Assembly: GCA_026710435.1 (NCBI GenBank)
Contig: JAPOQZ010000250.1
Coordinates: 1-34,230 of the forward strand
Origin: a bacterium
Lineage (GTDB): Bacteria; Actinomycetota; Acidimicrobiia; Spongiisociales; Spongiisociaceae
Direction: 5' to 3'
DNA: 34,230 nucleotides
The translations under genes were made by a program, and so were the position numbers. The notes under the pieces are model-generated. The model was not told where the DNA came from, searched no databases, and was given only the letters and a program-made list of their open reading frames with translations. This document shows positions 1 through 8,394 of the stretch, in pieces; position 1 is the first letter of the stretch; each line of letters starts with the position of its first letter.

Positions 1-368
<368 letters not shown>

Positions 369-417
369 ATTCGCGGACTTCAAGCAATCATGCTCGCTAT
401 GGAGTGCTCAAAGGCGA

Positions 418-440
418 AGCCTCCCGCCCCGCGGGAGGCT
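418..440 (+). other. 23S-5S spacer hairpin (probable rRNA processing stem)
   Basis: A perfect 10-bp inverted repeat (AGCCTCCCGC / GCGGGAGGCT) with a CCC loop sits between 23S and 5S rRNA. There is no T run after it, so a processing or folding element is likelier than a terminator. The role is inferred from position. Confidence 0.6.
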
Positions 441-458
441 ACACAATTCAGAGATGCT

Positions 459-576
<118 letters not shown>

Positions 577-590
577 ACCTTGTTAGCCAG

Positions 591-630
591 GAGGGCCGCC
601 TCGTTGGATCGGGGCGGCCCTCGGCGTTTT
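591..630 (+). terminator. rrn operon intrinsic terminator
   Basis: A perfect 10-bp stem GAGGGCCGCC (591-600) / GGCGGCCCTC (613-622) with a 12-nt loop is followed by GGCGTTTT. The T run is short, as is common in GC-rich actinobacteria. Its place just after 5S fits termination of the rRNA operon. Confidence 0.75.
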
Positions 631-732
631 ATGAGGGTGCTGAGCAATCCACCTGTGGCCTGCCAACCCGCGCAAAACCCCTGGGTCGGCGGGTGGCAGG
701 CCCGAGCAACCGTCATTGTTCAGCACCCTCAT
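631..732. repeat. Long nested inverted repeat upstream of rny
   Basis: The outer arms are ATGAGGGTGCTGAGCAAT (631-648) and ATTGTTCAGCACCCTCAT (715-732): 18 bp with one G-T wobble. The inner arms GGCCTGCCAACCCGC (657-671) and GCGGGTGGCAGGCC (689-702) pair with a single bulge. The whole folds into a hairpin of about 100 nt that begins right after the rrn terminator and ends 17 bp before the rny start. It could be a second terminator, an mRNA leader structure of rny, or a small palindromic mobile element. Confidence 0.8.
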
Positions 733-749
733 AGAGGGCTCGGACTATC

Positions 750-2327
750 ATGATTGGCTCAATCAAAAGCCGACGCGGGGACAGTACGGATACCGTGGAT
801 ACCAGTTTGCTCGTCTTAGGAGCCATAGCGCTCGTAGTCCTGGGGTCTGCGATCTCGTTGATGGTTCTGCACGGGCGATTCCGCAGTCAGGTGCTGGCGC
901 CGAGGAATGAACGAGTAGGCGCAGTACGCCGTGAGGCCCAACGGATCCTGGGCCGCGCGGAGGAGGAGGGCCGAGCCCGGGCAGCTGTCTTTCGCGAGCG
1001 GGAGGAAGCCCAGCTGGACCAACGCCGGGTCGAGCTGTCGGCGGCTGAGGAAAGGCTCATCCAGCGCGAGAGGACCCTTGAACAGCGCGCATCGAACCTC
1101 TCGCAACGCGAGCAACTCGTGCTGCAACGGGAGGCGACCGTTTCGACGTTGAGAACCGAGGCCGAGCGGATCACGGAGGACGCCAGGAACAACCTGGAGC
1201 GGATCAGCTCGCTGGACGCTAGAGCCGCAAGGGAGGAGTTGGTCGACCAGGTGCGCGATGAGGCACGCCGGGAAGCCATGCTTCTGGTACGGGACAGCGA
1301 GATGCGGGCCCGCGAGGAGGCGGACCGGAGGGCACGGCGGATCCTGGCCACGGCCATCGAGCGTCTCGCGACCAAAGTGGTCATGGAAACCACCGTCTCG
1401 TCAGTGGTACTCCCCAGAGAGGAGATGAAGGGTCGGATTATCGGACGGGAGGGCCGCAACATCCGGGCCTTCGAAGCTGTGACAGGGGTGAATCTGGTCA
1501 TCGACGAGACGCCCCAAGTGGTCGTGCTGGCGTCGTTCGATCCAGTGAGGAGAGAGGTGGCCAGGATCACTCTCGAGAAGTTGATCGCGGACGGTCGCAT
1601 TCATCCGGCGGCTATCGAGGACTGCTACGAGAAGGCACAGGCCGAGGTCGAGCAAACCGTGCGAGACGCCGGCGAGTGGGCAATGCTGGATGTCGGCATT
1701 GCCCGCATGCATCCCGAACTCGTGACCCTGCTCGGACGGCTGAAGTTCCGCACTTCATACGGCCAGAACGTTCTGAATCATCTGGTGGAGACAGCCCACA
1801 TAGCCGCGATGCTTAGCGCGGAACTCGGGGTTGACCCAGAGCCGGCAAAACGCTCTGCATTCCTCCACGACATCGGCAAGGCTGTCACCCACCACGTTGA
1901 GGGCGCTCACGCCCTGATCGGCGCTGAGATAGCCCGGCGATTCGGAGAGGATGCGGCGGTCGTGCACGGTATCGAAGCCCATCACAATGATGTCGAGCCG
2001 CGCACCTTGCTAGCCATCATCGTGCAAGCGGCCGACACGGTCTCCGCGGCCCGTCCGGGAGCCAGGCGCGACACTCTTGAACAGTACACGCGCCGGTTAG
2101 GCCAGATGGAGGAGATGATCAAGGAGTTCGACGGCGTCGAGCGGGTGTTCGCCATGCAGGCCGGCCGGGAGGTTCGAGTGGTGGTCGATCCTCGTTCGAT
2201 TGACGATCTTGAAGCGGCACATCTCGTGCGACGGATCTCCCGCCGCTTGGAGGAGGAGGTTCGTTATGCCGGGCAAATCGAAGTCACGGTGATCCGCGAG
2301 CTACGGGTAACGGATTATGCCCGTTGA
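750..2327 (+). CDS. rny: Ribonuclease Y
   Basis: Membrane-anchored endoribonuclease that starts mRNA decay. 525 residues in the usual RNase Y order: one N-terminal membrane segment (about 18-40), a long charged coiled coil (about 50-200), a KH RNA-binding domain with GRIIGREGRNI at 229-239, then an HD metal-dependent phosphohydrolase domain with HDIGK at about 373-377 and a second HH near 381. The ATG at 750 is used here. An in-frame GTG at 795, just before the membrane segment, would also give a complete protein, and neither has a strong ribosome site. It is the first gene of a co-directional run with miaB, miaA and dapF. A large hairpin (631-732) lies directly upstream and may affect its expression. 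Confidence 0.93.
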   Translation: MIGSIKSRRGDSTDTVDTSLLVLGAIALVVLGSAISLMVLHGRFRSQVLAPRNERVGAVRREAQRILGRAEEEGRARAAVFREREEAQLDQRRVELSAAEERLIQRERTLEQRASNLSQREQLVLQREATVSTLRTEAERITEDARNNLERISSLDARAAREELVDQVRDEARREAMLLVRDSEMRAREEADRRARRILATAIERLATKVVMETTVSSVVLPREEMKGRIIGREGRNIRAFEAVTGVNLVIDETPQVVVLASFDPVRREVARITLEKLIADGRIHPAAIEDCYEKAQAEVEQTVRDAGEWAMLDVGIARMHPELVTLLGRLKFRTSYGQNVLNHLVETAHIAAMLSAELGVDPEPAKRSAFLHDIGKAVTHHVEGAHALIGAEIARRFGEDAAVVHGIEAHHNDVEPRTLLAIIVQAADTVSAARPGARRDTLEQYTRRLGQMEEMIKEFDGVERVFAMQAGREVRVVVDPRSIDDLEAAHLVRRISRRLEEEVRYAGQIEVTVIRELRVTDYAR

Positions 2328-2342
2328 AATGGTGGGTGTGAG

Positions 2343-3731
2343 TTGAGCCAGACCGTGATTCTGCCCTCGCCGACCCGGCGAAGGGTCGAGCAGCGTCCGC
2401 CCACCCGTTCGGGGCGTACCTACTTCCTGAGGACGTTCGGCTGCCAGATGAACGAACACGACAGCGAGCGGGTGGCCGGGCTTCTCGAGGCGGACGGGAT
2501 GGTCGTGGCCAACCGCATGGAAGATGCAGATGTCGTGTTCATCAACACTTGCACGATCAGGGAGAATGCCGACAACCGGCTCTACGGAAACCTGGGTCAG
2601 CTCAAACGCTTGAAGGAGGAGCGAACCGGCAGGTTGCTGGTGGTAGGAGGGTGCGCCGCCCAGAAGGACCGGGAGTTGATCAGGGAGCGCGCCCCGTGGG
2701 TGGACGTGGTCCTCGGAACGCACAACATCCACCGGGTTGTGCAGCTCATGGATCAGGCAGAGGAGTGGGGTCCGGTCACCGAGATCGTCGATTCACTCGC
2801 CGCTATGCCTTCGGATCTCCCGGTCCGCCGGGAGTCGAGCTACTCGGCCTGGGTCACCATCCAGATCGGCTGCAACAACACCTGTACCTTCTGCATCGTC
2901 CCGGCAGTTCGCGGTCGTGAGATCAGCCGCCGGCCGGGCGACATCATCAGGGAGATCGAACAGTTGGCGGCGGAGGGAGTGATCGAGGTTACTCTCCTGG
3001 GTCAGAACGTCGACACTTACGGGCGCGATCTGGCAATCGATGGGCGCCGCCGACCCATCTTCGGTCAGTTGCTGGCCAGGCTGGGCGAGATACACGGCAT
3101 CGAGCGGATCCGGTTCACCAGCCCCCACCCCAACGATTTCCGGCCTGAGGTCGCGGAGGCTATGGCGTGCACCGAGGCGGTCTGCGAGCAACTCCACTTT
3201 CCACTCCAGTCGGGTTCCAACCGGATCCTGGCTGCAATGCACCGCGGCTACACGTCCCAGAAGTTCCTGCAGCGTCTGGCTATGGCCAGGAAGGTCATAC
3301 CGGACCTGACCGTATCCACCGACGTCATTGTCGGCTTTCCCGGCGAAACGGAGGAGGACTTCCAGATGACCCTGGACGTGATGAAGGTCGCCCGCTTCGA
3401 TCAGGCCTTCATGTTCCTGTTCTCGCCTCGACCGGGGACGAGGGCAGCGGCGATGACCGACAGGTTCGTTCCTAAGGAGGTGGCGCGCGACCGCTTCCAG
3501 AGGCTGGTGAAGCTGCAGAAGGGTATAAGTGCCGAGCGGAACCAGAGGCACGTCGGCCGGCGGATGGAGGTCTTGGTGGAGGGCCCGTCCAAGAAGAACC
3601 CCCGAGTGGCAACCACGCGTACCCGGGGGAACAAGGTGGTCCATGTGGATGGGGAGTTCACGCCGGGACGCCTGATGGACGTGGTGATCGACCGAGCGGC
3701 CACTTATTACCTGGTCGGGTCACCCGCCTGA
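2343..3731 (+). CDS. miaB: tRNA-2-methylthio-N6-dimethylallyladenosine synthase MiaB
   Basis: Radical-SAM methylthiotransferase that adds the 2-methylthio group to isopentenyl-A37 of tRNAs reading UNN codons. 462 residues with the three family domains. The N-terminal MTTase domain has cluster cysteines C34 (FGCQMNEHD), C70 and C104. The radical SAM motif CNNTCTFC gives C177, C181 and C184. A TRAM domain fills the last 70 residues. The start is TTG at 2343, behind GGTGGGTGTG and 15 bp after rny; an in-frame GTG at 2355 is an alternative. It directly precedes miaA, which makes its substrate, so the two sequential steps on A37 are encoded together. Confidence 0.95.
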   Translation: MSQTVILPSPTRRRVEQRPPTRSGRTYFLRTFGCQMNEHDSERVAGLLEADGMVVANRMEDADVVFINTCTIRENADNRLYGNLGQLKRLKEERTGRLLVVGGCAAQKDRELIRERAPWVDVVLGTHNIHRVVQLMDQAEEWGPVTEIVDSLAAMPSDLPVRRESSYSAWVTIQIGCNNTCTFCIVPAVRGREISRRPGDIIREIEQLAAEGVIEVTLLGQNVDTYGRDLAIDGRRRPIFGQLLARLGEIHGIERIRFTSPHPNDFRPEVAEAMACTEAVCEQLHFPLQSGSNRILAAMHRGYTSQKFLQRLAMARKVIPDLTVSTDVIVGFPGETEEDFQMTLDVMKVARFDQAFMFLFSPRPGTRAAAMTDRFVPKEVARDRFQRLVKLQKGISAERNQRHVGRRMEVLVEGPSKKNPRVATTRTRGNKVVHVDGEFTPGRLMDVVIDRAATYYLVGSPA

Positions 3732-3739
3732 GACCCGCC

Positions 3740-4678
3740 GTGCCGGGAAGAACGGAACCGCGGTTCCTCGCCATCCTGGGACCTACCGCTTCGGGCAAGA
3801 GCGATCTCGCGATGCGAGTGGCTCGCCACTGGGGCGCCGACATACTGTCGGTCGACTCCGTACAGGTCTACCAGGAAATGGACATAGGAACGGCCAAACC
3901 ATCCGCGTCGGAGCAGGCCGAGGTACGACACCACATGATCGACGTAGTGCCTCCCGAGGTCGACTACTCGGTGGCGGACTTCCAGAGAGAGGGTCGGCGA
4001 GCGATGAATGAGGTTCTCGACGACCGGGTCCCCCTCGTAGTGGCGGGGGGCTCGGGACTGTACTTCCGGGCGCTGGTCGACCCGCTCGACTTCCCTCCTG
4101 TCGACCCGGAGATCCGGGCACAGGTGGGCTCATTGGGCGGCGCGCAGGCGGTGTGTGAGCTTCTGTTGGCCGATCCTGGCGCGGCGGACCACGTTGATCT
4201 CTTGAACCCTCGGCGAGTTGGGAGGGCGCTCGAGATCTACCGGATAGGAGCCGGAACACCATCCGAGAGGGCGTTGCGGCCAGCCGCCGAGCGGGTTCGG
4301 AACTATGAGCCTGCCATACCGTTTGTGGCCTTGGGAGTCGATCCGGGGTCATTGATCGAGTCTCGTATCCGGCATCGTATCGACTTGATGATCGAGGCAG
4401 GCATCCTGGATGAGGTGGCCGGGCTGGCGGACCGGCTCGGCCGCAACGCTGCGCTGGCGGTGGGATACCGCCAGTTGCTTCCCGTCGTGAACGGGACCGC
4501 CGACCTGTCACAGGCGAAAGCCGCCACCGTCAGGGCGACCCTGGCACTCGCCAAGCGCCAGAGAACATACTTCGGAAGAGATCCCAGGATCCGCTGGTTG
4601 GCATGGGATGAGGACCCGGACGTACGTTGGCGGGCGGCGTATGATGCCATCGAGGAGACGAAGTTGTGGAGTTCTTGA
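3740..4678 (+). CDS. miaA: tRNA dimethylallyltransferase MiaA
   Basis: Transfers dimethylallyl from DMAPP to N6 of A37 in tRNA; MiaB then methylthiolates the product. 312 residues, normal for the family. It has the P-loop GPTASGKS at 14-21, the conserved DSVQVYQEMDIGTAKP block and a VAGGSGLYFRAL segment. The start is GTG at 3740, 8 bp after the miaB stop. The 3' end overlaps dapF by 13 bp, pointing to one transcript and coupled translation. Confidence 0.95.
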   Translation: MPGRTEPRFLAILGPTASGKSDLAMRVARHWGADILSVDSVQVYQEMDIGTAKPSASEQAEVRHHMIDVVPPEVDYSVADFQREGRRAMNEVLDDRVPLVVAGGSGLYFRALVDPLDFPPVDPEIRAQVGSLGGAQAVCELLLADPGAADHVDLLNPRRVGRALEIYRIGAGTPSERALRPAAERVRNYEPAIPFVALGVDPGSLIESRIRHRIDLMIEAGILDEVAGLADRLGRNAALAVGYRQLLPVVNGTADLSQAKAATVRATLALAKRQRTYFGRDPRIRWLAWDEDPDVRWRAAYDAIEETKLWSS

Positions 4679-5469
4679 AGGCGGAAGGTCTTGGTAACGA
4701 CTTCGTGATGGTCCAAGGGGCGGAGCCGACGGCCGAGCAGATCAGGCGATGGTGCGACCGCAGGACAGGGATCGGCGCGGATGGTGTGCTCCGGGTCAGC
4801 AGGCCGGACCACCGCGAGGCTGTCGCTCGTATGCAGTACTGGAATGCCGATGGTACTCCGGCTGGCATGTGCGGGAACGGGCTCCGCTGTGTAGCCCGCT
4901 ATGTCTTCGACGGCGGCTGGTCGAAGGAGCGACTCTTCACGATCCAGACTCCGACCGGGATGAGGCAGGTCGAGATACTGGATGACGGGATGATCCGAGT
5001 GGAACTCGGTCCTTACCGGGTCGGCTCAGGGTTGAGGATAAGAGGTAGGTCATTCACTACTGCCGACGTCGGCAACCCTCACGCGGTGACGTTCGTCGAA
5101 GAGGGCTCGGAACTCGAGACGGTACCGCTCCGTTCGGTGGGCCTTGCATTGCAGGGTCACCAATCGTTTCCGGAAGGTGTCAACGTCGAGTTCGCCGCCG
5201 GGACAGCACATGGGTTTCGGGTGCGGGTCTGGGAGCGTGGCGCAGGCGAGACCAGGGCGTGTGGCACCGGAGCCGCGGCAGTGGCGGCAGTTGCGTTCCA
5301 ACGCGGATGCGTGGGCTCGGCCACCGAGATAGAACTCCCTGGAGGACCGCTCGCAGTTGAATTGATCGAAGGAGTCGCCTGGATCACCGGTCCCGCGGTT
5401 CTGGTGTTCAGCGGTACGATCCCCGATCGAACCGGGAACGGGGAGACGAGAGCTTCCGAAGCACGGTAA
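4666..5469 (+). CDS. dapF: Diaminopimelate epimerase
   Basis: Converts LL- to meso-diaminopimelate in lysine and peptidoglycan synthesis by a two-cysteine mechanism. 267 residues. Both catalytic cysteines are present: C69 in GMCGNGLRC and C199 in RACGTGAAA. The N-terminal GLGNDFV motif is also intact. It starts with GTG inside the 3' end of miaA (13-bp overlap). Its last 62 bp overlap the convergent 3' end of lexA, so both proteins have tails read from the same DNA on opposite strands. Confidence 0.95.
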   Translation: MEFLKAEGLGNDFVMVQGAEPTAEQIRRWCDRRTGIGADGVLRVSRPDHREAVARMQYWNADGTPAGMCGNGLRCVARYVFDGGWSKERLFTIQTPTGMRQVEILDDGMIRVELGPYRVGSGLRIRGRSFTTADVGNPHAVTFVEEGSELETVPLRSVGLALQGHQSFPEGVNVEFAAGTAHGFRVRVWERGAGETRACGTGAAAVAAVAFQRGCVGSATEIELPGGPLAVELIEGVAWITGPAVLVFSGTIPDRTGNGETRASEAR

Positions 5470-6124
5470 CCACTTTCCCGAGGATCTCGACTCCTGATGT
5501 GAATACCATCGGCTCGTAGGCCCGGTTTTCCGAGTGGAGGACGACCTGCCCGTTGCTTCTCTCCAGACGCTTGACGGTCGCCTCCTCGCCGTCTACCAGG
5601 CAGGCCACGATCTCGCCGTTCTCGGCGCCGGGTTGGCTCCGGACAACCACCAGGTCGCCATCGAGAATGCCGCACTCGATCATCGAATCACCCCGCACTT
5701 CGAGCATGAACAGAGGTCCGGAACCTACCAGCAACTCGGGAAGTGGCATCACAAAGTCGATGTGTTCTTCGGCGAGGATGGGGGTTCCCGCTGCGATCCT
5801 CCCCAGCATGGGAACGCTCCGGGTGGGTTCCGAGCGGTCCGTGGCTGATGTGACCGGGTCGGGAGCAAACCTCAGCACCTCGATGGCGCGGGGCTTCGTC
5901 GGGTCCCGCCTGATGTGTCCCGCCGCCTCCAGCGCCCTTAGATGACTGTGCACGGTGGCCGGCGAACGAAGCCCGATACGCTCACCGATCTCTCTGACTG
6001 AAGGCGGATAGCCGCGGGGGGCCACCGCCTCCTTGATCAAGTCGAGGATCTGTCTTTGGCGGGGCCGGAGTCCGTCCGGGTCCGGCTGGGTGTTTGCGGT
6101 TGGGCCCTTTCCGATGTTCGTCAC
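5408..6124 (-). CDS. lexA: LexA SOS repressor
   Basis: Represses the DNA-damage regulon and cleaves itself when RecA is activated. 238 residues. The winged HTH is at about 20-85 (RQRQILDLI, YPPSVREIGERIGL). The Ala112-Gly113 cleavage site sits in GRIAAGTP. The peptidase dyad is Ser147 (RGDSMIE) and Lys185 (EATVKRL). The C-terminus has a short basic tail (SSPRSRFDRGSYR) read antisense to the dapF end. Three LexA-type boxes lie in the divergent promoter region just upstream, consistent with autorepression. Confidence 0.96.
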   Translation of the reverse strand: MTNIGKGPTANTQPDPDGLRPRQRQILDLIKEAVAPRGYPPSVREIGERIGLRSPATVHSHLRALEAAGHIRRDPTKPRAIEVLRFAPDPVTSATDRSEPTRSVPMLGRIAAGTPILAEEHIDFVMPLPELLVGSGPLFMLEVRGDSMIECGILDGDLVVVRSQPGAENGEIVACLVDGEEATVKRLERSNGQVVLHSENRAYEPMVFTSGVEILGKVVTVLRKLSSPRSRFDRGSYR

Positions 6125-6178
6125 GTCTCTGGCTCCCTGATCGTCCTATGAGAAGTTACTAGGAATCATCGACAGATC

Positions 6179-6192
6179 CAAACATATGTTCG
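6179..6192. promoter_or_regulatory. SOS box 1 (lexA-proximal)
   Basis: CAAACATATGTTCG matches the actinobacterial/Gram-positive LexA operator CGAAC-N4-GTTCG at all but one base. It is 55 bp upstream of the lexA ATG in the divergent lexA/LysM intergenic region. Confidence 0.85.
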
Positions 6193-6223
6193 AAGCTTGG
6201 CCGGCTTCGCCGGTCTTGACAAG

Positions 6224-6237
6224 CGAACATCTGTTCG
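6224..6237. promoter_or_regulatory. SOS box 2
   Basis: CGAACATCTGTTCG has both LexA half-sites perfect. It lies 32 bp after box 1, about midway between lexA and the divergent small membrane gene. A TTGAC element at 6216-6220 lies immediately upstream of it. Confidence 0.87.
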
Positions 6238-6257
6238 GCATAATCGGACCCGAGAAG

Positions 6258-6271
6258 CGAACATACGTTTG
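6258..6271. promoter_or_regulatory. SOS box 3
   Basis: CGAACATACGTTTG is one base from the palindromic LexA consensus. It is the box nearest the divergent small ORF at 6326, which suggests that this gene is SOS-controlled. Confidence 0.82.
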
Positions 6272-6325
6272 ATATCGGGGCATCCTGCCCGGCAGGAGTC
6301 CGACTCGAGTCCGGAGGTGAAGCCG

Positions 6326-6481
6326 ATGAGACACGATGCTGATCTGTTCTGCACGGAGGTCGGTCTGGTGGCGACCGGGGTTTCCGTGCGGTCCGTCATA
6401 AGGATCGTCCTGACTTCCCTGACGGTGGCCGGGCTGCTGGTCGTGATGGTGATACCGGGCGCCGAGGCCGATGGAGGCTAG
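6326..6481 (+). CDS. Small membrane protein of the SOS locus, 5' half of a TM-LysM gene
   Basis: 51 codons from an ATG behind a good ribosome site (GGAGGTG at 6313-6319). It has one hydrophobic segment (SVIRIVLTSLTVAGLLVVMV), then ADGG and a TAG stop. The next codon, GTG at 6482, is in the same frame and begins a LysM domain. Divergent from lexA, actinobacteria and firmicutes often carry one gene with exactly this plan, a membrane anchor plus LysM (ChiZ/Rv2719c, YneA), which delays division during SOS. I infer this is the anchor half of such a gene, cut by an amber codon. It could also be a true two-gene arrangement. Confidence 0.6.
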   Translation: MRHDADLFCTEVGLVATGVSVRSVIRIVLTSLTVAGLLVVMVIPGAEADGG

Positions 6482-6685
6482 GTGGAGACTGTGCCCCACG
6501 TAATACGAGAGGGAGAGAGCCTGTGGTCGGTGGCGGTGGCTCACACGCCCGAGACAGGTGATGTACGCCACACCATAGATCTCATCCGTGATGCCAACCG
6601 CATGTCCTCGGACGTCGTCCATATAGGTGACGCGATAGAGGTGCCGGTCGGGGACATTCCCGGGCACCCTCTCACACGACGATGA
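6482..6685 (+). CDS. LysM-domain protein, 3' half of the SOS-locus TM-LysM gene
   Basis: 67 codons from a GTG directly after the TAG of the upstream ORF and in the same frame. The sequence PHVIREGESLWSVAVAHT begins a LysM peptidoglycan-binding module that runs to DAIEVPVGD. It has no signal or membrane segment of its own, so alone it would stay in the cytoplasm, where LysM has no ligand. This argues for readthrough of the TAG or for a recent nonsense mutation. The last 14 bp overlap the convergent gene at 6672-8318. An SOS division-inhibitor role is inferred from position beside lexA and from the domain. Confidence 0.6.
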   Translation: METVPHVIREGESLWSVAVAHTPETGDVRHTIDLIRDANRMSSDVVHIGDAIEVPVGDIPGHPLTRR

Positions 6686-8318
6686 GCGACTCGATCTGTC
6701 CGACCGTCTCCTGAATACCGTGGATCTCGGTGAGTGCCCACGTCCGGGTGTTCTCGAGGGGCGCGTGCAGGCCGGAGCGGAGATCCTCGACGGCGGTGAC
6801 CATGGACTGCCCGGCGCGGGAGGCTCCGGTGCTGTCACCGGTTCTCAGGGCTGCTATGTAGTCGGCCTGGCCGGCTTCCAGCGAACTCATGATCTGCGAT
6901 GCTTCTTCCAGGTACGGTTGGAAGAGGATATCGTCGGGAAGGCCACTCAGCGTAAGCTGTGTCTCCGCGATGGAAAGGCTGAGTTCGTTCGCGATAGTGT
7001 CGGCCTCTCCGCGCGAGGCTTCTTCCGGAAGGTCGGGTAGACCGAGAACCTCCGAGAGTGCCAGGCTGTAGGTCATCGCGTATCCGACTCGCTGCGTGAT
7101 TTCAAGAGCGTTGCCCGCCGCGGACTCGAGTAACTGCCTCGGCAGAGCCAGCTCCTCGACGGCTTCGCCCGACCCGAGGATCCATTGCCTGGGAAGTTCC
7201 TGCGAGGCGAGGGTGGCGGCGGCCCGAGCTACCGACTCGAGCGTGTAGAGGTGGTCCGTAAGGGTCGAGAGTCCGGAATCGCTCAGGAGCCCACCCTCGG
7301 CGAGTGTTTGTTCCAGGGGACCGAGCGACGAGAGTAGCCCTTCGGTGGACGCCGCGAATTGCCCTGCCGTTTCTTGGGCCTGTCGTGCAGGAAGATCGGT
7401 CACGACCTTCGCAGTCACTGCCATGAGCGCCACCAGCACGGCGATGCTCAGGACCATCGACCAACGGATCCGCCGTCGGGAACGAAACTCGATCTCGACA
7501 GGTGACACTTCGTTCGCCAGCAGGTCGGTGTCCACATCCATCTCGGCGGTCGCCTCCCACAGGAGCCGGACCGCGTCTCCGGTGTTGCTGGGACGTTCGA
7601 ACTTTGAAGTCACGGTGCTGAGCGATGGTAGATCCTGCCAAGGATCGCTGACCTGCTCCGCCACCGGACTCGGAACACCGCGTTCCGGCCGCACACCGGC
7701 GAAGGAGGCTTCCTTCTCTCCGAACCCGAGAACCGCAGCTAGAGAGGAGCCCTCCGAGGGATGGGCAGGTGGGAGGAGCCGGCTCCTCTCGAGTTCGTAC
7801 AGGACACCGGACCGGCGCCTTGATGACGGCGCAGGCAGCGGACGGAAGGGGTTCCCGTACCGGTTCGAGGACGCCGCAAGAGACCCGTTGCCGGATGACT
7901 CGGGGATAATCGCGGTGTCCGCTGCCGGAAGGGTCGCGTCGGGGATCAAAGGTGGAGCGGCAACGGCTGGTGTCCGGACTCCGGATTCCCGGGTAGTGGC
8001 CCTGTCGGTTGGGGCTGGCTCCGGTGGTTGCGACTCCGGTGCGAGGGTTGGAACTGCTACACCGAGCGCCGAGTCGGGGCGCAGTAGGAATCGAGGCGGC
8101 CCTACTCGGCGGCGCCATGTCGGCAGGAATCGGATCACACCGCTTCGCTTGATGTCCTTGTGAGCAGAGCGGTACGGGATGTAGCCAACGTCGACGCGAT
8201 AACTACCGCGCTCCGGGCTGGTGGCAAGCGACTTCAGGAAAGAAAGAACCCCACCCGTTTCCCTGACGGGGCGGGCTGACGTTATCGGGTGGGGATGATC
8301 GGGCCTTAGGGTGACCAT
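6672..8318 (-). CDS. Hypothetical single-pass membrane protein
   Basis: 548 residues, family not recognised. The N-terminal 280 residues are Pro/Arg/Ser-rich and look disordered. A basic stretch (RSRRRIRW) precedes one membrane segment at about 287-306 (MVLSIAVLVALMAVTAKVV). The remaining 240 residues are a mostly helical region rich in Ala, Leu and Glu. By the positive-inside rule the N-terminus is cytoplasmic and the helical part is outside. The topology recalls extracytoplasmic helical sensor domains, but no enzymatic or signalling domain is visible. It is convergent with the LysM ORF, with a 14-bp overlap. The ATG at 8318 is taken as start; internal starts cannot be excluded. Confidence 0.7.
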   Translation of the reverse strand: MVTLRPDHPHPITSARPVRETGGVLSFLKSLATSPERGSYRVDVGYIPYRSAHKDIKRSGVIRFLPTWRRRVGPPRFLLRPDSALGVAVPTLAPESQPPEPAPTDRATTRESGVRTPAVAAPPLIPDATLPAADTAIIPESSGNGSLAASSNRYGNPFRPLPAPSSRRRSGVLYELERSRLLPPAHPSEGSSLAAVLGFGEKEASFAGVRPERGVPSPVAEQVSDPWQDLPSLSTVTSKFERPSNTGDAVRLLWEATAEMDVDTDLLANEVSPVEIEFRSRRRIRWSMVLSIAVLVALMAVTAKVVTDLPARQAQETAGQFAASTEGLLSSLGPLEQTLAEGGLLSDSGLSTLTDHLYTLESVARAAATLASQELPRQWILGSGEAVEELALPRQLLESAAGNALEITQRVGYAMTYSLALSEVLGLPDLPEEASRGEADTIANELSLSIAETQLTLSGLPDDILFQPYLEEASQIMSSLEAGQADYIAALRTGDSTGASRAGQSMVTAVEDLRSGLHAPLENTRTWALTEIHGIQETVGQIESLIVV

Positions 8319-8394
8319 ATGAGCCGGTTCGCTCCTCTATGCCGTACTCCGCCCGGCTTCAAGAGCCCCGATTCATCTTGCTTGAATTGAGGAC

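Noticed and set aside
887-1600. 237-codon open frame antisense to rny
   Set aside because: Ser/Arg-rich low-complexity shadow of the coiled-coil coding region.
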